Source: Cupriavidus sp. P-10
GTDB lineage: Bacteria; Pseudomonadota; Gammaproteobacteria; Burkholderiales; Burkholderiaceae
NCBI RefSeq assembly: GCF_003402535.2
Contig: NZ_AP025172.1
Span: forward strand, 372,001 to 436,000
Direction of reading: 5' to 3'
DNA: 64,000 bases
A program made the position numbers and the translations under genes. Below the pieces are notes generated by a model, which was given only the letters and a program-made list of their open reading frames with translations, ran no database searches and was not told the origin of the DNA. Below are positions 33,724 through 41,525 of the stretch, in pieces. Position 1 is the stretch's first letter. Each line of letters opens with the position of its first letter.

Positions 33724-35584
33724 GTGTACGCCCGTGATGGCGTGCCATCTGCAGGGTGAAAGTCCCTGTCGGAGTTGGCCACAGCTCCGTAGCCGAAGGT
33801 AACTGCGTCGTCGTGAGACGGGGTGGGGAGTAACCGGAAGCGAACTGTCGGTCCGTAGGTTAACGAACCTGTTTCGGCGGGGTATGGCGGCGAGCCTGCA
33901 CTAAAGTGGCGAAGCCTGGAAGTAACACAGCACGCTGTCGTGGCGGACAAAGCGGTGCGGTGGCGTACCACGTGATTGAGGACGGAACGATGGGATGGTG
34001 GCACGAAGCAAGCGGGGAGACCTGCCGGCGAGGTGAACGCTGGCAGGAGTCAGAGTCCCGATAGTACTGCACACGGAAGCGTAGAGCCGTGGAGACCTGC
34101 GTCAGAGCAAAAGGCGCACTAGGGAAGCGGGGCAGGAAAGTTGATAGCAAAAGACCGGAAGGAAGCAGAGATGAAGATCGAAGCATCGCCAGTGTCGGAA
34201 ACGACTAGACGAGATGCAAACGCGCTGGGAAGCTGCGTGCAGCGGAAATTCGCGTCAGCTTCAATCTGGACGGACGCTATGTTGGCTGCTCTACAAAACG
34301 GAGTTAAGGGAGGTAAATGGCACAGTCTGATTGACAAGGTGTTTCGCCTGGACACGCTCGCGCTGGGATGGACTCAGGTCGAGAAGAACGCCGGGGCAGC
34401 GGGAGTGGACCGCATGAGCGTGAAGCGATTCGCGCAAGCGCGGGACCGCTACCTTGCTGAACTGGCGCATGCATTGCAGGATGGTAGCTATCGCCCGCAG
34501 CCGGTGCGGCGCGTCTACATACCGAAAGGTAAAGGACGCCGCCCGCTCGGTATACCCGCTGTGAAGGATCGCGTCGTTCAAGCGGCCCTGAAGCTGGTCA
34601 TCGAGCCGATCTTTGAGCATGAGTTTGAGCCGAGAAGCTACGGCTTCCGCCCGGGCTTGGGCTGCAAGGATGCACTGCGCGAAGTGGACCGACATGTGAA
34701 AGCGGGCTACTGCTGGGTGGTCGATGCCGATCTGCAAAGCTATTTTGACTCGATCCCACACCTGCCCCTTCTCGCGAGAGTGGCCGGGCGCATCGCGGAC
34801 GGCCGGGTTCTGGAACTTATCCAATCCTTTCTCAAGCAAGACATCATGGAAGACATGACGCGCTGGACGCCCACTTCTGGGAGTCCGCAGGGGGCGGTCA
34901 TCAGCCCTCTGTTGGCAAATCTGTACCTGCACGAGCTTGACGTGGAAATGCGTCAGGCAGGGCTGGTCATGGTGCGCTACGCGGATGACGCCGTGGTGTT
35001 ATGCCGCACACGTGAGGAAGCGGAAGCTGCGCTAACTCGCATGCGGGCTTGGGTGGATGCGAACGGCCTGACACTGCATCCCGACAAAACCCACGTTGGG
35101 GATTGCCGGCTGGAGGGTCATGGGTTCGAGTTTCTCGGTTACCGGTTCGAGGCGGGCCAACGGTGGGTGCGCAAGAAGAGTCTTATGGGGTTGCGGGATA
35201 AAATCCGGGCCCTGACCAAGCGTAACAGGGGCGATTCGATCGAGAGCATCATTGCGTCGATCAACCCGACCCTGCGTGGCTGGTTCGGCTATTTCCAGCA
35301 CGCCCACCGCTACACCTTCTCGTCGGTCGACGGCTTTGTTCGTCGCCGTCTGCGAGCGATCTTGCGCCGACAGCTTCATCGTCCGGGGCAGGGTCATTGC
35401 CTTCGCGATCACACCCGATGGCCAAATGCCTTTTTCGCTAATCTTGGGCTGTTCACGATGTCCGAGGCCCTTCGATTGGCGCGCCAATCCCGATGTGGAA
35501 ACAACTGACTGGAGAGCCCGTCGCGGGTAAACCGCACACCGGGTTCGGAGGGAGGGGACGGCGCACGCCGTTTCCTACCCCTAT
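33724..35584 (+). mobile_element. Group II intron with maturase
   Basis: The 5' end is placed at GTGTACG (33724), close to the GUGYG consensus, followed by the structured leader with GCAGGGTGAAAGTCCCTG. Domain V (35514-35546) is clear: GAGCCCG pairs with CGGGTTC and GCGG/ACCGC closes a GTAA tetraloop, with the AGC triad in the first strand. Domain VI follows as a GGGGACGGC/GCCGTTTCC stem with a bulged A, ending near CCCCTAT (35584). The upstream exon ends with a small hairpin ACCGC-GTCA-GCGGT plus TTA directly at the splice site, as group IIC introns prefer. The exact 3' boundary is uncertain by a few bases. Confidence 0.82.
34171..35508 (+). CDS. ltrA: Group II intron reverse transcriptase/maturase
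   Basis: ATG 34171 follows GGAAGGAAGC and gives 445 residues; a TTG ten codons earlier is less likely. Reverse transcriptase blocks are in order: RRVYIPKGKGRRPLGIP, YGFRPG, DADLQSYFDSI, SGSPQGAVISPLLANLYL and the catalytic YADD at residues 270-273. A maturase X domain follows (LRGWFGYFQHAH). There is no HNH endonuclease at the end, which suits intron classes that insert without second-strand cleavage. The frame is uninterrupted, so the intron may still be active. Confidence 0.93.
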   Translation: MKIEASPVSETTRRDANALGSCVQRKFASASIWTDAMLAALQNGVKGGKWHSLIDKVFRLDTLALGWTQVEKNAGAAGVDRMSVKRFAQARDRYLAELAHALQDGSYRPQPVRRVYIPKGKGRRPLGIPAVKDRVVQAALKLVIEPIFEHEFEPRSYGFRPGLGCKDALREVDRHVKAGYCWVVDADLQSYFDSIPHLPLLARVAGRIADGRVLELIQSFLKQDIMEDMTRWTPTSGSPQGAVISPLLANLYLHELDVEMRQAGLVMVRYADDAVVLCRTREEAEAALTRMRAWVDANGLTLHPDKTHVGDCRLEGHGFEFLGYRFEAGQRWVRKKSLMGLRDKIRALTKRNRGDSIESIIASINPTLRGWFGYFQHAHRYTFSSVDGFVRRRLRAILRRQLHRPGQGHCLRDHTRWPNAFFANLGLFTMSEALRLARQSRCGNN

Positions 35585-35981
35585 ACCGTCGCAAACATGT
35601 GAGGCTTCGCAGATTTTCAAATCCTGGCCGGGCCTCGGATTGGCGACATCCTGGCCCTCTTGTTGTCCGGCCACCAGGAGCGAAAAGCGTGGAGCACTGA
35701 GTCGCTGAAGCGAGGGAGTCTGAAGCCTTGTGCGCTGCGTGTCATTGACCTAGTGTGACAGAGAGGCAGCGGGCAAGGTGCGGGATTTGGCGGATGAGCT
35801 GTTAGCGCTAGCGTTGTGGCATGCTGCAGCCGCTCAGAGCGGGCAACGCTTAGCGCGTGCCGACAACTTTAACGGCGCGCACCTGGAATCGCATCGTCGC
35901 AGCCACTTGCCTTCACTGTGTGCCTTGGCGGCGAGGCCTGTTGGGACACGGTTGGCGGTTCGATCGGAAAGGACTTCGCGA
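35585..35981. other. Downstream exon / intergenic region
   Basis: This 397-bp stretch follows the intron. I see no convincing gene. It should hold the promoter of the CYTH gene pair. Confidence 0.4.
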
Positions 35982-36740
35982 ATGAGCACCATCATGACCT
36001 CTCAGAACCCGCCAGGGGATTCCTTGGCCGGGATGGATGCCGTCGAGATCAAAGTCACGATCCGCCCCGATCAGGAGCTTCGTGCGGAACGCGCGATGCA
36101 GGTCAACGAGGACACCGCGGATATCCGACTTGTCTATTTCTACGACACGCCGGACCTGGATCTGCTCAAGGCAGGTATCGTTTTGCGTGCCCGCCTCGTC
36201 AAGGGCGACGCCGACGATTCCACCGTCAAGTTCCGTCCGGTAGGGGCGACTGCGCTCTTAAAGGATTGGCAGCGACTGGAGGGGTTCAAACTGGAGGCCG
36301 ATTGCGTCGGCGACCATATAGTCTGCTCCGCATCCCTCACGGAGATCCAGCAGCGGGATGAGATCGACGAGGTCGCAAAGGGAAAGCGTGCCATCGACAA
36401 GCTCTTTTCCAAGCAGCAGGAGCGCTTCCTGAGCGAGTTTCACAATGGACCGGTCGATTTCGGAAAGCTCTGCGTCATGGGGCCCATTCGAGTGCTGCGC
36501 TGGAAGCTGAAGCACGAGACCTTTCCCCATGAACTGACCGTCGAAGAGTGGAGACTCCCCAACGGCGACGACCTGGTCGAGGTCTCGATCAAAGTGCTCC
36601 CGGACAAGGCGGCCCAGGCACGAGAGGCCTTCGACAAGCATCTCTTGGAACTCGGTCTTGACCCGCAGGGTGCCCAGGAAACCAAGACCCGCACGGCGTT
36701 GGAATACTTCGCCAGGGTCTGCAAGGAAGCACAGCCATAA
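35982..36740 (+). CDS. CYTH-like domain protein
   Basis: ATG 35982 has GGAAAGGA upstream and gives 252 residues. The amino part starts VEIKVTIRP, reads a charged strand pattern (RLVYFYDTPDLDLL, VLRARLVKG, STVKFRP) typical of the CYTH triphosphate tunnel fold, and ends with another strand set (ELTVEEW, LVEVSIKV). CYTH proteins bind triphosphate or polyphosphate with metal ions in a basic tunnel. The next gene encodes a CYTH-like region fused to an exopolyphosphatase, which makes polyphosphate the likely ligand. The two genes are 47 bp apart. Confidence 0.75.
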   Translation: MSTIMTSQNPPGDSLAGMDAVEIKVTIRPDQELRAERAMQVNEDTADIRLVYFYDTPDLDLLKAGIVLRARLVKGDADDSTVKFRPVGATALLKDWQRLEGFKLEADCVGDHIVCSASLTEIQQRDEIDEVAKGKRAIDKLFSKQQERFLSEFHNGPVDFGKLCVMGPIRVLRWKLKHETFPHELTVEEWRLPNGDDLVEVSIKVLPDKAAQAREAFDKHLLELGLDPQGAQETKTRTALEYFARVCKEAQP

Positions 36741-36745
36741 CACCT

Positions 36746-36762
36746 GCCCGCGTAACGCGGGC
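36746..36762. repeat. Perfect inverted repeat between the CYTH genes
   Basis: GCCCGCG-TAA-CGCGGGC, 7-bp arms with a 3-base loop, six bases after the first gene's stop. It may be a processing or attenuating hairpin that lowers expression of the second gene. Confidence 0.5.
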
Positions 36763-36787
36763 GCTGCCAGCCACCAGGAGGTCCTCC

Positions 36788-38281
36788 ATGGCCATGATCG
36801 TTCCGCGATGGGAGTGGCGAACATTCGGCACCCATTTTGGGGTTGCGGAGACCCGGTTCGCCGAGTTGACGCCGGGCGCTGTGCAGGAGAGCGACGAGTT
36901 GTACTTCCTTGGTGGCACCGGTGGGAACGTGAAGGTGCGCGACGACCTCATGGACATCAAGGTGCTCCGGGAGGTGGACGAAAACGGTCTCGAGCGCTGG
37001 GAGCCGGTCATGAAGCAGGCCTTCCCGTTGCCCGCCGCGGACGCGGCGAAGGTGTTCGCGTCGGTCGGTCTTCCAACGCCTCGGCTTGCACGGGACGCCT
37101 ACACCCTCGACCAGTTCGTCGGCGAACTGGTGGCGCCGAGTGGGGTGTTGCGCCCCGTGAAGGTCCACAAACGCCGTGTCCGCTACACCGTGGGCGGCTG
37201 CGTCTCCGAACTCAGCGATGTGCGGGCGGACGGCAGGGCCAGCCGCACCATTGCGATCGAAGCCGAGGACGCAAGCGCCGTCCTCTCGGCCGTTGCTTTG
37301 GTCGGCCTTGGCGGTTATATCAACACAAATTATGCGCTGGGCCTGCGCGCGCTGCTCGACGATGCGCCCGAACGCTACGCAGTCATCGACGTGGGCACGA
37401 ATTCGGTCAAGCTGCATGTCGGCGAACGTGGCGCCGGGGGAACGTGGGACACGATTGTCGATGGCGCTGAGTTGACACGTCTGGGTGAGGGTCTGGAAAA
37501 GACGGGCGAGATCACACCCGAGGCAGCCGAGCGGACGACGAGCGCGATCGCCGACATGGTCGGCAAAGCGAGACGCAACGGGGTACGGGCGATCATCGCT
37601 GTCGGCACGGCCGGCTTGCGGATCGCCCGCAACAGTGGGGCGGTCCTTGACGCAATTCAAGCTCGAACGGGGCTGTTGATCGAGGTGATCCCGGGCGAGG
37701 AGGAGGCTCGACTGGCCTACCTCGCTGTGAAGGCGGGGCTGCGCATGCCCGAGGGCACACTGGTCGTGTTTGACACCGGCGGCGGCAGCACGCAGTTCAC
37801 GTTCGGAACGGATGCGCGCGTCGACGAGCGGTTCAGCGTCGAGGTCGGTGCCGCGCGTTACACGGAACGCTTCGGGCTTGCCGGCACGGTCACCCCTGAC
37901 GTGCTGCGCGAAGCACTCGGGGTGATCGCCGACGATCTAGAGCGGATTGAGGGACGCCCGCAGCCGGACGCCTTGGTGGCGATGGGTGGCGCGGTCACCA
38001 ACATCGCCGCGGTCAAGCATGGGCTGGCCACGTACGATCCAAATATCGTCCACGGCACGGTGCTCGACCGCGCCGAAATCGAACGCCAGATCGAGATGTA
38101 CCGGACGAGCGACGCGGCGCATCGCCGTACGATCGTCGGCCTGCAACCAAAGCGCGCGGAGGTTATCCTGGCCGGTGCGTGTATCGTCAGGACAGTGATG
38201 GACAAGCTCGGCCAGGGTTCGCTGACCGTCAGCGACCGCGGCCTGCGCCACGGCGTCCTGGCCGAGCGGTTCGGGAACTGA
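36788..38281 (+). CDS. CYTH-like domain fused to an exopolyphosphatase (Ppx/GppA) domain
   Basis: A 497-residue two-domain protein. Residues 1-~190 look like a CYTH-type tunnel (WEWRTFGTHF, ELYFLGG, DIKVLREV, PVKVHKRRVRY). Residues ~197-497 are Ppx/GppA: phosphate loop YAVIDVGTNSVKLHVGE (197-213), VGTAGLRIARN (272-282), IPGEEEARLAY (301-311) and DTGGGST (329-335). The carboxy helical domain of full-length Ppx is absent, as in short Ppx proteins. It probably degrades polyphosphate or pppGpp, with the tunnel domain binding the chain. ATG 36788 and an ATG two codons later are both possible. Confidence 0.85.
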   Translation: MAMIVPRWEWRTFGTHFGVAETRFAELTPGAVQESDELYFLGGTGGNVKVRDDLMDIKVLREVDENGLERWEPVMKQAFPLPAADAAKVFASVGLPTPRLARDAYTLDQFVGELVAPSGVLRPVKVHKRRVRYTVGGCVSELSDVRADGRASRTIAIEAEDASAVLSAVALVGLGGYINTNYALGLRALLDDAPERYAVIDVGTNSVKLHVGERGAGGTWDTIVDGAELTRLGEGLEKTGEITPEAAERTTSAIADMVGKARRNGVRAIIAVGTAGLRIARNSGAVLDAIQARTGLLIEVIPGEEEARLAYLAVKAGLRMPEGTLVVFDTGGGSTQFTFGTDARVDERFSVEVGAARYTERFGLAGTVTPDVLREALGVIADDLERIEGRPQPDALVAMGGAVTNIAAVKHGLATYDPNIVHGTVLDRAEIERQIEMYRTSDAAHRRTIVGLQPKRAEVILAGACIVRTVMDKLGQGSLTVSDRGLRHGVLAERFGN

Positions 38282-38436
38282 TGGCTTGCACGGTTGCAAA
38301 CGGCATGGCCTAACCTGTAGCACGGCTGCCCCTATCCGGCGTTGCGCCGATTGGTGAGCTTAGGCGGGGCTTTGGACCCTGACGCCAGCTGGTTAAGGAC
38401 CGTACGGTGTCAATCGCCTACTCCGAAGGCGAAGCC

Positions 38437-38589
38437 ATGCGAGAGGAGAGTTGCCCCGCGTACAAGCAAGGAGTTCTGGTTTTGCGGACCGGCCCATACG
38501 GTCAGTTCCGATCCTGCTCCAACTTCCCCGTCTGCAGCTACAAGACCAGGAAGAAGGACGCAACGATCTCTTCAAACAAGGGCAGCTAG
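38437..38589 (+). pseudogene. Orphan topoisomerase-type zinc finger remnant
   Basis: The open frame (38407-38589) reads ESCPAYKQGVLVLRTGPYG followed by QFRSCSNFPVCSYK. This is the zf-C4_Topoisom pattern found at the ends of topoisomerase I and some helicases. The first CxxC pair has become CPAY, so one zinc ligand is lost, and no parent enzyme lies upstream. It is most likely the tail of a deleted gene. Confidence 0.55.
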
Positions 38590-38663
38590 TGGCCGGCTAT
38601 TCCATTGTGCCCACAAGGCGGAACAAGCCGGCCAGGTGATCGCCAGCAGAAGCTCAAGTCTTT

Positions 38664-38930
38664 TCAATACTTGGTTTCCCGTTTCTCCTGGCGACCCTCT
38701 TGCTTTGTGTCGCGCTTGTCCTGCCTGCACTCAGCGTTGCTCTTCTGGTTTTCAGCCCTGCAGTCGATCTTGCCGGACCGCGCGTTCTGTTTGGCAGCCT
38801 GGTTTGCATCTCGGCCTTGTTGCCGCTGCTGCGATTGTTCGGTAGCCAGGGCAGCGCCCGACAATACCAGCAGTCCAGCGACTCCTGCCAGAATCGGCCC
38901 TGTCCGGGTCCAACGTCCAAATTTGACCAT
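38664..38930 (-). CDS. Small exported hydrophilic protein
   Basis: ATG 38930 opens 88 residues: a signal peptide (RTGPILAGVAGLLVLSGAALA) and then a glutamine-, lysine- and arginine-rich mature part with two cysteines (DCRAENQKSNAEC) able to form a disulfide. AAGGGGG lies about ten bases upstream. No family is recognised. Confidence 0.6.
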   Translation of the reverse strand: MVKFGRWTRTGPILAGVAGLLVLSGAALATEQSQQRQQGRDANQAAKQNARSGKIDCRAENQKSNAECRQDKRDTKQEGRQEKRETKY

Positions 38931-39371
38931 TTTTCATGCCCCCTTGCTGGTTGAAGCAGCTTCCACTTTATCGCCGGATGGCATCAATGCAAAGCCACGG
39001 CCCGCCGTAATCGGCTCGGTGCCAGTCGTTGAAACCTTCGCGAGCGCCCGGCGGCAAGCTATGCCGGCTCGTCCGGGCCGCGGAGGCGGGTTTTGTACAC
39101 TAGCCAATAGACCCATTCGTTGGCCTCTGCGGGGCAAGTAGCGCTGGGCCGCAAAGGCCAGCAACCGTAGAAGTGCCAATCGCACCATATCTGGCCCCGC
39201 CGGCGCATGACGGCTGGTCTTACTTAGCCCGGATTCAACCACGGTGCAAGGGATAGTGCAATTTTCCGAGGTCGACCCACTTCGGCTCTTCGACACGCGT
39301 TAAGCGAACGGCAGCTTCCGAGGTCGTACGTCCGCCGAATACCACCGTGCGTTTCCCGTCGGCTGCGCACG
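38931..39371. other. Intergenic, nothing identified
   Basis: This 441-bp region between a divergent small gene and the end of the patatin gene contains no supported gene or RNA. Confidence 0.4.
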
Positions 39372-40649
39372 CTATTTTGCCGCTGCGGCGGCGCTCGGCA
39401 ATGTGAATCCAGGGGGTGCCTTAACCCACGGGTAGCCCTTCAACGCCATTTGATAACCGGTGTCATAGAGGGCACGCATGTATTCGTTGTCGAACTCCTC
39501 CTTGTGTGGTGCGTTGAAACTCGCTGGGATGAAGCCAAGGTTGAAATCAACGCCATCGCGCTGCGCCGTGGCATAGATACGATAAAGGTCGCCAATGCCC
39601 TGGCTTTGGATCAGTGAGGAGACCGCGCGAGCGGCAATGCTCATCGTGGAGCGCTCGACTTCCGCCCATTCCGTGTCGAGTCGGGCGTTGCGAATCACAT
39701 AGAGCGTGCGCTCGCGGCTAACGCCAACTGAAGCCGCGTCCTCCTTGACGCGGATCACCGCCGGGTAGGCAAATACCTGCGCGACGATGCCGCCATCAAC
39801 GTGCATTTCCTGGTAGTGTTTGCCGTCGACTTCCACGTCAATCATCATCGGCGGAAAGCCACCTGGAATCGAGGCGGAGGCGACCATAACCTTCACAAAC
39901 AGGTCCAATGCGTTGGGCCCGCCATAGCTCGCGATCTTGCCCATGTCCCAGATAATCCCGCGGCGCGCATCGAGGTCAGCAGTGGCCACCAAAAGCATGC
40001 GGCCTTTGGCGTACTCGGCGGCAATCTCCTTGAGCAGATCCTCGGTCACCGATTTTCGCGTAAGCCTTAGCAGTGGCGCGTTATCGGCCATTCCGTCGCT
40101 TAACACGCCCCCAAGAAAGCTGCGCGGTTTCATAACGTCCTTTGGGGAGAGGGTCGTATAGACCTCCTTCAGCGTCGCATCATACTTCGGCCCGAGAAAG
40201 GCGAAGGGCGCGATCAGCGCACCAGTGCTTATGCCGGTGACGAGTTTGAACACCGGTCGTGTCCCAGTCTCCGTCCATGCATTCAGAAGGCCGGCAGCAA
40301 ACGCACCGTTGTCACCGCCACCCGAAATCGCGGCGTACACCGCCGCAGGCATGGGCCCTTTGTGCCCCTCCCGTGCGCGGTAATCCTGTTCCCGCCTAAG
40401 TGATTCAAAAGCTGCTTGGGTGAGTTGTGGAGAATCGATCCCTGCGACGTAGCGTACCCCGGGCATGCCGGGTATTTCAGCTTTTGTTGTCAGGTCGCGG
40501 GGAACGGCCGGCAGGCGTGCCGGCGCAGTCGCGCACCCTTGCAAGACAAGCATGAAAGCCGCAATTAGGCTGAGGACGGTGGACTTGAGGTTCGGCTGAG
40601 CGTCGGCGACGCCCGCAAGTGACACCATCGCAGCGAATAACTGCCTCAT
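39372..40649 (-). CDS. Patatin-like phospholipase lipoprotein
   Basis: ATG 40649 follows AGGGAGGGCGAA; 425 residues. A hydrophobic amino end leads to the lipobox LQGC (C39), placing the protein on a membrane surface. The patatin catalytic dyad is present: oxyanion loop SGGGDNGAF (109-117), GISTG with S141, and D285 in HVDGG. Such lipases release fatty acids from phospholipids or other lipids. The gene stands alone, and upstream DNA is long (see the next entry). Confidence 0.9.
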   Translation of the reverse strand: MRQLFAAMVSLAGVADAQPNLKSTVLSLIAAFMLVLQGCATAPARLPAVPRDLTTKAEIPGMPGVRYVAGIDSPQLTQAAFESLRREQDYRAREGHKGPMPAAVYAAISGGGDNGAFAAGLLNAWTETGTRPVFKLVTGISTGALIAPFAFLGPKYDATLKEVYTTLSPKDVMKPRSFLGGVLSDGMADNAPLLRLTRKSVTEDLLKEIAAEYAKGRMLLVATADLDARRGIIWDMGKIASYGGPNALDLFVKVMVASASIPGGFPPMMIDVEVDGKHYQEMHVDGGIVAQVFAYPAVIRVKEDAASVGVSRERTLYVIRNARLDTEWAEVERSTMSIAARAVSSLIQSQGIGDLYRIYATAQRDGVDFNLGFIPASFNAPHKEEFDNEYMRALYDTGYQMALKGYPWVKAPPGFTLPSAAAAAK

Positions 40650-41525
40650 GATTTCGCCCTCCCTACAGTGGGTTGGCCTTTCACCTGCAAGGCCATTGCC
40701 TCGTTACCCTGAATTGGCGTCAACATCGACGCGTATCTTTCCATTCGGCTGACGGGGCGCTGAGCACGTTCTGGGAGAGTTTACTCCTGCGGGGTCCAAT
40801 CCTCAGAAGGCGGGTCGGCTTCCGGATCCAGTATGCGTGAGCTGCAATGGCGGATGACGCGACGAGTGCGACTGACGTACGAAGGGCCGTTGTCTAGCCG
40901 GGGCCGCCGCTTGAGTGTCTGTGCGACCAAGCAGCACTTTCAGAAATAAGCCGACAGTCGAATGTCGGCTTGAGAGCGCAGTCGAGTGGCCGTAGTTGGC
41001 CGGTTGCGCATGAGCAGGCCGCGCCAGAAAGCGGTCGCACGAATACGTAGCATCGTTTCGTCGTCCCGGCCGCGCTAGTAGAGATTGAGACCCGGCGGGG
41101 GATCGGCAACTGAGCGCCCGTTCCGCGCCCGAACGCAGGGAAATCGAGATCCGTGCCTTGCTGGCCGCAGCCCTGTGTTGCTGCTGGGGCTGCCGCTGTT
41201 GTGGTTCCGGCGGTGCACTGAAGCGCAAGCAACCGGCTCTGCCCCCAAACAGTTGCATTTGTGAAACGCCATACGGATGGTGCCGTCAGGCGTCTCCGAT
41301 GCCCGCGTTGCGCCATTTGCAGGATGGGCGCACAGACCCCCGTCGCATACGCTTGCAAAAAACGTCACACCAAATGGGACCGGGGGGCACCATGGATGGA
41401 TGCAATCTACGCACGCCTTGCGCATGGCGCGCGGCAGCGGCACGCAGCGACAGGCTGGTGGCGCCATGCCATATCGCACCGCGGCGTCGCGGCGCGCGCG
41501 CACGCTGAGGCGCGAGACCCAGGCC
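40650..41525. other. Long intergenic region before the type I secretion locus
   Basis: The 876 bp hold no clear gene; open frames in it overlap each other and lack starts. It must contain the divergent promoters of the patatin gene and the secretion operon. If the exporter starts at an earlier ATG (41466 or 41277), the region is shorter. Confidence 0.45.
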
